NCBI GenBank assembly: GCA_963678465.1
Contig: OY782858.1
Coordinates: 1,240,001-1,304,000, forward strand
Direction of reading: 5' to 3'
Length of the DNA stretch: 64,000 nucleotides
Source of the DNA: Paludibacter sp963678465
GTDB taxonomy: Bacteria > Bacteroidota > Bacteroidia > Bacteroidales > Paludibacteraceae
Position numbers and translations under genes: made by a program. The number at the start of each line of letters is the position of its first letter. Within the stretch, counting starts at the first letter, position 1. The notes beneath the pieces were generated by a model. It saw only the letters and a program-made list of their open reading frames with translations. It was not told the origin of the DNA and did no database searches. This document shows positions 17,148 to 25,505 of this stretch, in pieces.

Positions 17148-19187
17148 TTACTTTCCAAATCTTTGCAAAAGATTGTATGACTGATAAATACCAAGTTCAC
17201 CCGACTTGCTTAAATCTGATAAACCTTTTGCATCTTCGCCAATAAAGAGGTAAGTCAATGCACGATTAAAATAGGCCTCTGCAAACTCTGCATCACAACT
17301 AATTGCTTTCGAGTAATTATAAATGGCCGAACTAAAATCTTTTTGCGTACAAAGGATGTTGGCTTTGTTGTAGTAGGCAAATGCAAAATCGGGCTGCAAT
17401 TCAATTACTTTATCGTAATCGCGCATGATCATTTCAACATTGAACTGAGTCTGCTTTTCGGCAATAAGCCTGCTGTTTTTATCGGTTGTATTCTCGCCAT
17501 TTTCATTTGCATCCACAAGAGAATTTTTCTGAAAATCGACCAACTTATACCGTATATTAGCCCTGCTAAAATAAGCAATCGTAAAATTTGGACGAAGTGC
17601 CAACGCTTTGTTCAGGTCTTCAACCGAGCTACTAAAATCCTGTACCAATGCAAATTCCAATGCCCGGTGAAAATACAAATCCGCATTCGTTTCATCCTGC
17701 GAAATTTTACCAGAAATACTATTAATCGCTTCGAAATGAGAACTAATTAAATCGGAAGTAAGCGCTATTTCATTGTTCGTTATTTTGAGCGAGGTACCCA
17801 GCAAACGTTTTTTGTTGTAATCCTCCACCATTGGCTGATACAGATTTGTTCTTCTGGTTTCGTCCGCTTTTGCATAATACGACAACACAAAATTCCGCTG
17901 ATTGACAAGGTCAGTATAGTTGTCCTGCACGTTTCCACGTTTCGAGTCTTCGTATTTCGACGACGATTGCGAATCATCAATATTCTGCGTTACAAAACGA
18001 TTGAACATTTCTGTTTTTCGGCTGGTCGAGCCTTTCGGAGCACTTTCATCTATCTTATTATCGGCCAGCAATTCATTTTTGGAATTCTTTTTTATTTTAT
18101 CTTTATTTTTATCAATCTCATAAGCCATCTGCCTGTATCTGAACGCCTCTTTTTTGTTGCCCAAACCGGCCTCAGCATCGGACAAACCCCAGTAAGCAGG
18201 AATAAAATAAGGATACTTCTTTATTATTGCATCGTAATCGGTTTTGGCAGCACTGAAAAGTCCCAACGAATTTTCGATCGAAGCTTTACGGAATAACGCA
18301 TCAAAGTTTGTAGAATCCAGCTTCAACACATTATCCAGATCGGCCAAAGCATTGTTGTTGTCACCCAGATTAGCACGTAGCAATCCGCGGTTATAATAAG
18401 CTAGATCGCTCTTTTTATCCAGTTGAATGGCCTTATCATAATCGGTAAGCGCTTGTCTGAAATTTTTGCGTTTTACATTCAACACACCTCTATTGATGTA
18501 ATCGCCGGCATAGGTCGATTTATTTTTAATGGCTTGTGTGTAATCTTTGTAGGCCGCATCTTCATCGTTTCGCTGCATCTTAAGCAATGCGCGCGCGCTC
18601 CAGCCCAGACTATTGGTACTATCGAGCTGAATATATTGGTTAAACGATGCTTCAGCGCCTAAGGTATCTTTCATCGAAAGCTGAATCACACCTTTTTCGT
18701 AAAACATATTGGTCGATTTGGGACTCTTCTTAATGTAGCTATCCAAATCAGTCATAGCCTCTTCATATTTCTCGAGCCTGACGAGCGCATCCATCCTGTT
18801 CAGCAACAAATTCAAACTATTCGGGCTAAATTGATAAGCTTTCGAAAAATCATCAACGGCATCGGTATACTGTTTTAACTTCCGGCGTGCATAACCGCGA
18901 ACGTAGTAGGCCTGAGGAAGAAAGGGATTTCTTTCGATAGCTTCCGATGCATCTATTTCGGCACCAAGGTCATCGCCTAGTTGAATTTTGGCCATAGCCC
19001 TGTACATATAAGGCTCTGCCAAATACGGTTTTATTTTAATTACCTGATTGAAATATTGGATAGAAAGCACATAATCCTCAAAATACAAAGCATTCCGACC
19101 AATTGTCAGAATGCGCTCCGTATTCAATTGGGAAAAACCCAACATGTAAAAACTACCGAGAATTAGTATGAGTACCGTCTTTTTCAA
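17148..19187 (-). CDS. Exported TPR-repeat protein
   Basis: It carries a signal peptide (MKKTVLILILGSFYMLGFSQ) and about fourteen tetratricopeptide repeats over residues 30-360 and 480-670 (e.g. PFLPQAYYVRGYARRKLKQY, SDLAYYNRGLLRANLGDNNN). A charged linker at about 355-440 (KDKIKKNSKNELL, SSKYEDSKRG) lacks repeats. It is a periplasmic scaffold of unknown partner, 679 residues, and could bind cell-envelope complexes. It is convergent with gcvT and downstream of the PBP1A gene, with a 150-bp gap. Confidence 0.75.
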   Translation of the reverse strand: MKKTVLILILGSFYMLGFSQLNTERILTIGRNALYFEDYVLSIQYFNQVIKIKPYLAEPYMYRAMAKIQLGDDLGAEIDASEAIERNPFLPQAYYVRGYARRKLKQYTDAVDDFSKAYQFSPNSLNLLLNRMDALVRLEKYEEAMTDLDSYIKKSPKSTNMFYEKGVIQLSMKDTLGAEASFNQYIQLDSTNSLGWSARALLKMQRNDEDAAYKDYTQAIKNKSTYAGDYINRGVLNVKRKNFRQALTDYDKAIQLDKKSDLAYYNRGLLRANLGDNNNALADLDNVLKLDSTNFDALFRKASIENSLGLFSAAKTDYDAIIKKYPYFIPAYWGLSDAEAGLGNKKEAFRYRQMAYEIDKNKDKIKKNSKNELLADNKIDESAPKGSTSRKTEMFNRFVTQNIDDSQSSSKYEDSKRGNVQDNYTDLVNQRNFVLSYYAKADETRRTNLYQPMVEDYNKKRLLGTSLKITNNEIALTSDLISSHFEAINSISGKISQDETNADLYFHRALEFALVQDFSSSVEDLNKALALRPNFTIAYFSRANIRYKLVDFQKNSLVDANENGENTTDKNSRLIAEKQTQFNVEMIMRDYDKVIELQPDFAFAYYNKANILCTQKDFSSAIYNYSKAISCDAEFAEAYFNRALTYLFIGEDAKGLSDLSKSGELGIYQSYNLLQRFGK

Positions 19188-19338
19188 TCTCTGTTTTTTT
19201 TATCAATTCAAAAATGCAGATTACACAAAGAATTTTTTTAATCCCCTACAAAATTGCTAATTATTTCACAATTTAAATCGAACCTGATTGATTCTTTAGC
19301 TTTATTTGAGAAAAGTATTTATTTTTTCTGATACAACC

Positions 19339-21651
19339 CTATTCAAATAGGTTTTCCTCACACCCACCCGTGGCATTAAAAGTACCGGGCACATCAAAAT
19401 TCTCAGTTGATGAATAACCAAGGCTTGAATCATTCAACACTTTTTTCATATACAAAGCCCAAATCGGCAAAGCCATGCTTGCACCCTGCCCTTCTCCAAT
19501 ATTGTCGAAATGAATGGAACGATCCTCGCCACCTACCCAAACACCCGAAACAAGCGAAGGAGTATAACCCATAAACCAACCGTCAGAATTGTTTTGAGTT
19601 GTACCTGTTTTTCCACCCATAGGCATCATTAAACCATAGTTTCGGCGTATTCTTCCACCGGTTCCACCGTCCACTACCGAACGCATCATGTAGATCATTT
19701 TATAGGCAGTCGTTTCGCTGAATATCTCATGCATTTTCGGAGCAAAGGTAGCGATCACATTTCCATTGGCATCTTCAATGCGCGAAACGTATACCGGTTC
19801 CACCCGTATTCCTTTGTTTGGAAAGGCTGTGTAAGCATCTACCATTTCGGCAACAGAAATTTCGCAAGGGCCTAAAGCCAGTGAAACTACCGGATCCAGT
19901 TGCCCCCTGATACCGAAAGACTGCATCAGTTTAACCAATGCCTCGGGAGTAAATAAACTCATCAAATAGGCCGAAATCCAGTTATTAGAGTTGGCCAATC
20001 CCCAACGTAGCGATACCGATTCGCCGATTCGCGATTTGGAAGCGTTTCGTGGCGTCCAGGGCTGTCCGTTGCCATCAATCAGCGTAATGGGGCGGTTAAT
20101 GGTTCTGTCGCAAGGCGACATTCCTTCTTCCATAGCCAGAGTGTATAAATAAGGTTTCACTGTAGATCCCACCTGGCGACGACCGACATTGACCATATCG
20201 TACTGAAATTGACTGAAATCAGGGCCACCCACATAAGCTTTGACATGCCCGCTTCGCACATCCATCGACATAAAACCACAGCGCAAGAAATGCTTATGAT
20301 ACCTGATTGAATCCATTGGCGACATAACAGTATCTATCATACCATTGTACGAAAACACCTGCATTTCAATTTTTTCGTTGAACAGTACTTTTATCTGCTC
20401 CTTACTAAAACCAGCCGCTTTCATTTTAATATAGCGTTCGGTTTGTTTCATCGACCGTTCCAGAATCCCATCCACATCTTCTTGCTTCATTCTTTTCGAA
20501 AATGGAGCATACGAACGTCCTCTTTTCTCTCTGAAAAATGACTTTTGAAGTGATTCTATGTGCTCCTTCACTGCCTCTTCGGCATATTGTTGCATGCGCG
20601 AATCAATAGTAGTATATATTTTCAGCCCGTCCACATAAATATTATAAGGCGATCCATCAGGCTTTGTGTTTTTATTACAGAATCCGAACAAAGGATTGTT
20701 TTCCCACTGCCAAAGATCATCTTTGTACTTTTGATCCTGCCAGCTTGCATAGTCACTTCTCTTGGGTTCCTTGGCTGTAAGGGTAAGTCGCAAATATTCT
20801 CTGAAGTAAGGAGCAAGTCCTAATTTGTGATCGGCCTTTTTATAATTCAGCGTCAGAGGCAGCATTTTAAGCGAATCGTATTGCTCTGAAGTAATAAAAT
20901 CAGCTTTTCGCATTTGGTTGAGCACTACATTTCTGCGGTTTTTTGTTCGTTCGTTGAAACGTACGGGGTTGTACAGCGATGAATTTTTCAACATACCAAC
21001 AAGTGTTGCAGCTTCTTCAATCTTTAATTTAGAAGGACTCTTGCTGAAATAAATTTGCGAAGCTGACTTTATCCCTACAGCATTATTCAGAAAATCGAAC
21101 TGATTGAGATACAATGTAATAATTTCTTCTTTTGAATAAAGCCTTTCGAGTTTCACGGATATAACCCACTCAATTGGTTTCTGAAAAGCACGTTCGATAA
21201 TGTTTCCGGCTTCGGGAGAATAAAGCTGTTTGGCCAATTGCTGTGTTAAGGTACTTCCACCTCCCGAACTTTTTATTTGGAAAATGCCTCTGAAAACAGC
21301 AGCACGCGCCAATGCAATACCATCTATCCCCGAATGATCGTAGAATCGCACATCTTCAGTAGCCACCAAAGCATTTATTACATTTTCGGAAATCTGATTG
21401 TATTCAGTTTTTACCCTGTTGTTTTTACTTTTCGAAAATTGACCCAACACCTGTAAATCGGAGCTGTATATTTCGGTAGCATACTTATTGATTGGATTTT
21501 GAAGCTCGTCAATTGGTGGAAGATAGCCAATCCAACCTATCCAGATAAATACAAAAATAAGTATTATTGACAGTATACCAAAACCGAACAATCCCCAAAA
21601 CCAACGCGAAAATTTTTTGCGAAAATTACTTTCCTGAGTCAATTTACCCAT
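19339..21651 (-). CDS. mrcA: Penicillin-binding protein 1A (bifunctional glycosyltransferase/transpeptidase)
   Basis: A class A PBP that polymerises and cross-links peptidoglycan in the periplasm. A membrane anchor follows a basic N-terminus (about residues 20-45, LFGFGILSIILIFVFIWIGW). The GT51 domain has EDVRFYDHSGID with catalytic Glu and GGGSTLTQQLAKQLY. The transpeptidase domain has the SxxK serine in RRQVGSTVKPY, SxN in LANSNNW and KTGTT. An insertion with charged helices separates them. The start MGKLTQ at 21651 is preferred because a nine-codon extension upstream (21678) runs into the TACTTTTG promoter box (21676-21683). Confidence 0.92.
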   Translation of the reverse strand: MGKLTQESNFRKKFSRWFWGLFGFGILSIILIFVFIWIGWIGYLPPIDELQNPINKYATEIYSSDLQVLGQFSKSKNNRVKTEYNQISENVINALVATEDVRFYDHSGIDGIALARAAVFRGIFQIKSSGGGSTLTQQLAKQLYSPEAGNIIERAFQKPIEWVISVKLERLYSKEEIITLYLNQFDFLNNAVGIKSASQIYFSKSPSKLKIEEAATLVGMLKNSSLYNPVRFNERTKNRRNVVLNQMRKADFITSEQYDSLKMLPLTLNYKKADHKLGLAPYFREYLRLTLTAKEPKRSDYASWQDQKYKDDLWQWENNPLFGFCNKNTKPDGSPYNIYVDGLKIYTTIDSRMQQYAEEAVKEHIESLQKSFFREKRGRSYAPFSKRMKQEDVDGILERSMKQTERYIKMKAAGFSKEQIKVLFNEKIEMQVFSYNGMIDTVMSPMDSIRYHKHFLRCGFMSMDVRSGHVKAYVGGPDFSQFQYDMVNVGRRQVGSTVKPYLYTLAMEEGMSPCDRTINRPITLIDGNGQPWTPRNASKSRIGESVSLRWGLANSNNWISAYLMSLFTPEALVKLMQSFGIRGQLDPVVSLALGPCEISVAEMVDAYTAFPNKGIRVEPVYVSRIEDANGNVIATFAPKMHEIFSETTAYKMIYMMRSVVDGGTGGRIRRNYGLMMPMGGKTGTTQNNSDGWFMGYTPSLVSGVWVGGEDRSIHFDNIGEGQGASMALPIWALYMKKVLNDSSLGYSSTENFDVPGTFNATGGCEENLFE

Positions 21652-21675
21652 AATGAACTTACTTAATTTAAAACA

Positions 21676-21683
21676 CAAAAGTA
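21676..21683 (-). promoter_or_regulatory. -7 element (TACTTTTG) for the PBP1A gene
   Basis: The TAnnTTTG match on the minus strand lies 25 bp before ATG 21651 and overlaps the alternative ATG at 21678, which argues for the shorter protein. Confidence 0.55.
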
Positions 21684-21745
21684 CTAAATATTTTTGAGTA
21701 GAATCAGTACCATCCGAAAAATCGGAAACAGTAAAGAAAAAACAC

Positions 21746-22873
21746 TCATACTTTCATTAAGTCACTTATTATTAAATTTGAAATTTGAATTCCTTCTTTC
21801 GAGAGTTTTAGTATATTATTGGATTGAATCATTTTATCCGAATCTATAAATGGCGTTGAATTTAACACACAGTACTCCGAAAATTCAACACCAAACTGTT
21901 TTTCGATGAAATCAATATCTATGCCATCGGCAGTTCTGAGAGACACCATTACATAATCATTGTATCGATCATTAGCACTAAGCACCTCTTTTTCAAAAGA
22001 TACCACTCCACTTTTTATTGCATTAATGTATTTTGTATTCGAAGCAATGTTCCATTGTCTCGAATTTCCGTCGTACGAATGTGCCGATGGTCCAACTCCA
22101 AGGTAAGGATTCATTTTCCAATAGGCGCTGTTGTGTTGGGATCGGTAGCCGGGTAACGCAAAGTTCGATATTTCATAGGCTTCAAAACCTCTTTCATCCA
22201 TCATCTGAAGCATAAGATCATACATTTCAATCATTACGTCCTCATCAACCACCTCTACAGTACCCATTTCGCGCTGTTTCCACAAACGTGTGCCTTGTTC
22301 GTACGTCAGTCCATAAACCGAAATATGCTGTACATCCAGACCATAAGCTGTCTCAAGCTCCTTGCTCCAGTCCTCAATAGTCTGATCCGGAAGTCCGTAA
22401 ATAAGATCAATACTAATATTGTTTATTCCATGCTGTTTACACTCCTGCACTGCTTTTATGGCTTGTATTCCACTGTGTCGTCGGTTTATTTTTTTTAGAA
22501 ACACATCGTCGAAGGATTGAATACCAATGCTAATCCTGTTAAAGGGCAACTTCATTACATCGTTGAGAAAAGCCGGACTTAAATCATCGGGATTTGCTTC
22601 AAAGGTGATCTCCGCATTTCTACCTATATTATAAGTATCGAAAATAGCGCTGAAAATGGATTTAAATTGTAGATAATTTAGAAGACTTGGCGTGCCACCT
22701 CCAAAATATATAGTATCTATCTGTTGATTTTTCAAATAATCTTTGCGCAAATGGAGCTCCGCAACGATAGATGTTACTATTTCCGGTATTTTTTGGGGTG
22801 CAACCTGGGTATAAAAGTCGCAATAAGTGCAACGTTGTTTGCAAAATGGGATATGTATGTAAATTCCTGCCAT
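21746..22873 (-). CDS. hemW: HemW, radical SAM heme chaperone
   Basis: It begins MAGIYIHIPFCKQRCTYCDFY; C11, C15 and C18 form the CxxxCxxC motif that binds the radical-SAM iron-sulfur cluster. TIYFGGGTPSLL, EITFEANPDDL, RISIGIQSFDD and SIDLIYGLPDQT follow as in the HemN/HemW superfamily. HemW binds heme and delivers it to membrane enzymes; coproporphyrinogen oxidase HemN is longer and differs at the N-terminus, so HemW is preferred. Length 375 is usual. It is divergent from the tRNA promoter. Confidence 0.88.
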   Translation of the reverse strand: MAGIYIHIPFCKQRCTYCDFYTQVAPQKIPEIVTSIVAELHLRKDYLKNQQIDTIYFGGGTPSLLNYLQFKSIFSAIFDTYNIGRNAEITFEANPDDLSPAFLNDVMKLPFNRISIGIQSFDDVFLKKINRRHSGIQAIKAVQECKQHGINNISIDLIYGLPDQTIEDWSKELETAYGLDVQHISVYGLTYEQGTRLWKQREMGTVEVVDEDVMIEMYDLMLQMMDERGFEAYEISNFALPGYRSQHNSAYWKMNPYLGVGPSAHSYDGNSRQWNIASNTKYINAIKSGVVSFEKEVLSANDRYNDYVMVSLRTADGIDIDFIEKQFGVEFSEYCVLNSTPFIDSDKMIQSNNILKLSKEGIQISNLIISDLMKV

Positions 22874-22938
22874 ATTTTAAAATTCAGAATATCAGTTTTT
22901 TGATGCCTACAGTAACAAAAAACCTATTTTTTATTTTA

Positions 22939-22946
22939 CAAAAATA
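22939..22946 (-). promoter_or_regulatory. -7 element (TATTTTTG) for hemW
   Basis: The minus-strand match to TAnnTTTG lies 65 bp before the hemW ATG and just next to the opposing tRNA promoter. Confidence 0.4.
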
Positions 22947-22956
22947 CAACAAAATG

Positions 22957-22987
22957 TTTGTATTTTCAGAAAAAGATCTTACCTTTG
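22957..22987 (+). promoter_or_regulatory. Promoter of the tRNA pair
   Basis: TTTG (22957-22960), a 19-bp spacer and TACCTTTG (22980-22987) make a textbook Bacteroidota promoter, with the first tRNA-like sequence starting 27 bp downstream. Confidence 0.75.
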
Positions 22988-23013
22988 CACTCGCAATTCA
23001 GAAATGATATGCA

Positions 23014-23088
23014 CGGGGTGTAGCGCAGTCCGGTTAGCGCATCCCGATTTAAGATCGGGAGAGTCGCGAATCCGAATCCCGCGCAAAA
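23014..23088 (+). pseudogene. Decayed tRNA-Pro-like gene with a TAA anticodon loop
   Basis: The first 28 nt are identical to the 5' end of the real tRNA-Pro at 23104. The anticodon arm is intact but different (CCCGA-TTTAAGA-TCGGG, anticodon TAA). The T arm has two A-C mismatches (GCGAA against CCCGC) and a TCCGAAT loop. The 3' acceptor strand is GCAAAAA and cannot pair with CGGGGTG. It is cotranscribed with tRNA-Pro but should not be charged. A Leu(UAA) identity is unlikely because there is no long variable arm. Confidence 0.65.
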
Positions 23089-23103
23089 AAAATAAATAAA
23101 TTT

Positions 23104-23178
23104 CGGGGTGTAGCGCAGTCCGGTTAGCGCACCTGCTTTGGGAGCAGGGGGTCGTGGGTTCGAATCCCGCTACCCCGA
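23104..23178 (+). tRNA. tRNA-Pro (anticodon TGG)
   Basis: A 75-nt cloverleaf. The acceptor is CGGGGTG with TACCCCG (last pair G-T), D arm TAGCGCAGTCCGGTTAGCGCA, anticodon stem CCTGC/GCAGG with loop TTTGGGA (anticodon TGG, decoding CCA). The T arm is GTGGG-TTCGAAT-CCCGC and the discriminator base is A. CCA is not encoded. A terminator follows at once. Confidence 0.95.
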
Positions 23179-23187
23179 CTTAAAAAT

Positions 23188-23222
23188 CAGCCACTTACAG
23201 TAAAATGTATGTGGCTGTTTTT
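23188..23222 (+). terminator. Terminator after tRNA-Pro
   Basis: CAGCCAC pairs with GTGGCTG, extended inside by TACA/TGTA past a T-T mismatch, followed by TTTTT. It starts 10 bp after the tRNA. Confidence 0.8.
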
Positions 23223-23240
23223 GCATCTATACATTTTTTA

Positions 23241-23269
23241 TTGCCCACAATCAAAACTCTTTATCTTTG
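23241..23269 (+). promoter_or_regulatory. Promoter of the GIY-YIG gene
   Basis: TTG (23241-23243), 18 bp and TATCTTTG (23262-23269) precede the ATG at 23302 by 32 bp. The upstream in-frame ATG at 23209 lies before this promoter and inside the terminator, so it is not used. Confidence 0.6.
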
Positions 23270-23301
23270 TGTTTGTTTATCAATCTCAAACCTACAATAT
23301 C

Positions 23302-23556
23302 ATGTACCACGTTTACATCCTTCAATCCGAACCAAATGGAAAGTTCTATATTGGCTCAACCGGAAACCTAGCCGAAAGGCTTAAGCGACACAACGGCGGA
23401 AGAAGCAAAGCTACTAAATTCGGAATTCCATGGAAATTAGTTTATACAGAGAATTTTGAAAGCAGAAGTGAAGCCATAAAAAGGGAAATGGAAATTAAGT
23501 CGTGGAAGAGTCATTTGAAGATAGAAAAGCTCATTATAGCTAAACAATCATCGTAA
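23302..23556 (+). CDS. GIY-YIG nuclease family protein
   Basis: This 84-residue single-domain protein has YHVYILQ as the GIY strand, KFYIGSTGNLAERLKRHN with the YIG element and conserved Arg, and EAIKREMEIKSWK carrying the conserved metal-binding Glu. It belongs to the small UvrC-like/URI GIY-YIG group, whose members are widespread in Bacteroidota; cellular role is unclear. Here it sits between tRNA-Pro and a 22-bp copy of that tRNA's 3' end, suggesting arrival by insertion or tandem tRNA duplication. Confidence 0.85.
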   Translation: MYHVYILQSEPNGKFYIGSTGNLAERLKRHNGGRSKATKFGIPWKLVYTENFESRSEAIKREMEIKSWKSHLKIEKLIIAKQSS

Positions 23557-23590
23557 GTACAATTCACATCATATCACATTCTGGCTTCAG

Positions 23591-23657
23591 CATCGGGAAA
23601 ATCGTGGAGCAGTTTATTCCGATAGTTATCGGAACATCCCGCTACCCCGACTTAAAA
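23591..23657 (+). pseudogene. tRNA-like 3' remnant containing a 22-bp copy of the tRNA-Pro end
   Basis: 23636-23657 repeats 23164-23185 exactly (22 bp, the 3' end of tRNA-Pro plus CTTAAAA). Just before it ATCGGGAAAATCGTGG resembles the pseudo-tRNA at 23014 (ATCGGGAGAGTCGCG), interrupted by a perfect palindrome TTCCGATAGTTATCGGAA. A strong terminator follows, which may have been the original end of this tRNA operon. Confidence 0.6.
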
Positions 23658-23688
23658 GAGGATTTATCAAACGATAAATCCTCTTTTT
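23658..23688 (+). terminator. Terminator after the tRNA remnant
   Basis: GAGGATTTATC-AAAC-GATAAATCCTC is an 11-bp perfect stem followed by TTTTT. It could also serve the GIY-YIG transcript. Confidence 0.85.
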
Positions 23689-23732
23689 ATTTGACTTAAT
23701 ATTTTAAAATGAAAGCATTTTTTTGATATTTT

Positions 23733-24185
23733 CTACTGACCATCAGGTATTTCAGGCTCCACCAATCGTTTCAGTTTGTCGAGCGACTCCTGCCAGCCTA
23801 AATAACACATTTCCACAGGTATCATATCTGGAATTCCCTCCTGTGTTGCAGTTAGTTCGGTGCCGCATATTACTTTTTTAAGCGTAATGGTGGTAATCAT
23901 TTGTCCTGGCATTGAAGGGTCGTCGAACTGATCGGAATACTTCAAAAGTTCGTTGGGTACAATTTCCAGATATTCACCGCCAAAGGAATGGCTACTGCCT
24001 GTCGAAAAATTGGTAAATGTCATTTTGTATTTCCCCCCTGCTTTTACATCCATTTCGTGGACTTTACATATGAAACCATAAGGAGGAAGCCATGCAGCCA
24101 TTGCATCGGCATCAGTAAATGCCCGAAATAATTTCTCCGGACTTGCAGTTAAAACTCGGTGTAGTGTTACGGTATTTGTTGCCAT
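23733..24185 (-). CDS. SRPBCC / AHSA1-like domain protein
   Basis: A 150-residue START-like fold protein of the group related to the C-terminal domain of Aha1. Typical segments are RVLTASPEKLFRAFTDADAMAAWLPP near the N-terminus, DVKAGGKYKMTF, the GEYLEIVPNELLKYSDQFDD strand pair, and a C-terminal helix CYLGWQESLDKLKRLVEPE. Members bind hydrophobic ligands or act as toxin/antitoxin-unrelated stress proteins; no specific ligand can be inferred. No helix-turn-helix partner, often adjacent, is seen here. Confidence 0.85.
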   Translation of the reverse strand: MATNTVTLHRVLTASPEKLFRAFTDADAMAAWLPPYGFICKVHEMDVKAGGKYKMTFTNFSTGSSHSFGGEYLEIVPNELLKYSDQFDDPSMPGQMITTITLKKVICGTELTATQEGIPDMIPVEMCYLGWQESLDKLKRLVEPEIPDGQ

Positions 24186-24230
24186 TGTTCTTCATTTTAA
24201 ATTTTCTAACTAACATAATAACATTTTTTT

Positions 24231-24262
24231 CCGGGTTTGGTTCGAATCCGGCCACCTCGTCA
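24231..24262 (+). pseudogene. Possible tRNA 3'-end fragment
   Basis: GGTTCGAATCCGGCC looks like a tRNA T arm (loop TTCGAAT), followed by a 7-nt acceptor-like CACCTCG. No 5' half is present. It lies in the gap upstream of the AHSA1-like gene, about 1 kb from tRNA-Pro, and may mark an old insertion boundary. Confidence 0.35.
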
Positions 24263-24420
24263 CAAAAAGAACATATTTGTAAATCCTTTTTTCTTTTGTT
24301 TGAAACTGACAATCATTTTAGAGTGATTCTGTCACAACAGAATTAACGAAAGAAATAAATATCTATAAAAAGCATAATTATTTTCTATCATTTATAAAAT
24401 CATTCTTCCAAGCTATTTCA

Positions 24421-24428
24421 TATCTTTG
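24421..24428 (+). promoter_or_regulatory. -7 element (TATCTTTG) for the SMR gene
   Basis: It matches TAnnTTTG, 16 bp before the ATG. The short leader leaves no room for a riboswitch. Confidence 0.5.
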
Positions 24429-24444
24429 CAAAAAAAGCGAAGAA

Positions 24445-24768
24445 ATGAACTGGATTATTTTGATTGTCGCAGGAGTATTTGAAGCGGCATTTGCACTCTG
24501 CCTTGGGAAGGCAAAAGAAACAAGCGGTAGCGAAATGTATTTATGGTACATTGGGTTTGTTATTACTCTTGTCATCAGCATGGTACTTCTAATGAAAGCA
24601 ATTCAGACTTTACCTATAGGCACTGCCTATGCCGTATGGACAGGTATTGGAAGCGCCGGAACAGTTTTGTTGGGAATTTTTATATTTAAAGAACCAGCCA
24701 CCTTTCTCCGGCTTTTTTTTCTATTCACACTTATTGGCTCTATTATAGGTTTAAAAGCTGTAAGTTAA
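24445..24768 (+). CDS. sugE: SMR-family exporter, SugE/Gdx-like
   Basis: A 107-residue inner-membrane protein with four hydrophobic segments. The start MNWIILIVAGVFEAAFA carries the essential Glu13. The family signature VWTGIGSAGTVLLG and the SLPVGTAYAVW-like TLPIGTAYAVW place it nearer SugE/Gdx (guanidinium exporters) than EmrE. Residue 16 is Phe where Gdx proteins usually have Trp, so substrate range is uncertain. No guanidine riboswitch is visible upstream; a TATCTTTG -7 element lies at 24421-24428. Confidence 0.85.
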   Translation: MNWIILIVAGVFEAAFALCLGKAKETSGSEMYLWYIGFVITLVISMVLLMKAIQTLPIGTAYAVWTGIGSAGTVLLGIFIFKEPATFLRLFFLFTLIGSIIGLKAVS

Positions 24769-24810
24769 CCAAAGCTTGTACCATAAGTAACTGTACATTA
24801 ACAAACAATT

Positions 24811-25458
24811 ATGAAAAGAACTATCCTGATTCTTACTATTTTATTATCAGTGAGTACAATTTACGCTCAACAACAATCAAAGGCAAATATGGAAACTGCT
24901 TTACTACTTATCGACATTCAGAATGATTATTTTGAGAATGGAACTATGGCGCTTGTTGGTTCAGACAAAGCAAGTGAAAATGCAAAATTAATTCTTAACA
25001 GTTTTAGAGCTAACCATCAGACGGTAGTTCACATACAACATATTGCAATGAGTCCCGCAGCAACATTTTTTTTAGCAAACACAAAAGGAGCTGAAATCAA
25101 TGATAATGTGAAACCACTAGGTAGCGAAAAAGTGATCGTAAAGCACTATCCTAACAGTTTTAGAGAAACTGAATTGCTTGATTATTTGAAAAGTAAAAAC
25201 ATACGCAATCTGGTGATCTGTGGTATGATGACGCAAATGTGCGTGGATGCCACCACAAGAGCGGCTAAAGATATGGGATTTAATATTGTGCTCATTGGCG
25301 ATGCATGTGCCACCAAAGACCAGGAAATCAATGGCCAAAAAGTAAAAGCAAAGGAAGTTCAAAAAAGTTTTTTAGCTGCACTGAATTATTATTACTCTAC
25401 AGTACTCACTACTCAGCAATATTTTGAGATACAAACAAAACAGGATGCCATCCATTAA
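24811..25458 (+). CDS. Exported isochorismatase-family cysteine hydrolase
   Basis: The fold is the isochorismatase/nicotinamidase type: catalytic Asp in ALLLIDIQNDYF, Lys in KVIVKHYPNSF, and Cys in GMMTQMCVDATTRAA, so the D-K-C triad is complete. Unusually for the family it starts with a clear signal peptide (MKRTILILTILLSVSTIYAQ), predicting a periplasmic or secreted enzyme. The natural substrate is unknown. It lies 42 bp after the SMR gene on the same strand, probably in one transcript. Confidence 0.85.
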   Translation: MKRTILILTILLSVSTIYAQQQSKANMETALLLIDIQNDYFENGTMALVGSDKASENAKLILNSFRANHQTVVHIQHIAMSPAATFFLANTKGAEINDNVKPLGSEKVIVKHYPNSFRETELLDYLKSKNIRNLVICGMMTQMCVDATTRAAKDMGFNIVLIGDACATKDQEINGQKVKAKEVQKSFLAALNYYYSTVLTTQQYFEIQTKQDAIH

Positions 25459-25473
25459 AATTGCATCCTGTTT
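25438..25473. terminator. Hairpin between convergent genes
   Basis: AAACAGGATGC (25438-25448) pairs with GCATCCTGTTT (25463-25473). Its left arm overlaps the last codons of the isochorismatase gene (QDAIH). T runs are weak on both sides, so it may act bidirectionally. Confidence 0.6.
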
Positions 25474-25505
25474 ATTATAATCACTTCCTGATCGTTTTTA
25501 CCGAG

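Noticed and set aside
23104..23178. tRNA-Pro as an attachment site of a large genomic island
   Set aside because: There is no integrase gene nearby and the only matching repeat is 472 bp away, so at most a mini-element is supported.
24186..24444. Guanidine riboswitch before the SugE-like gene
   Set aside because: No conserved ykkC-type segments are visible and the promoter is only 16 bp from the ATG.
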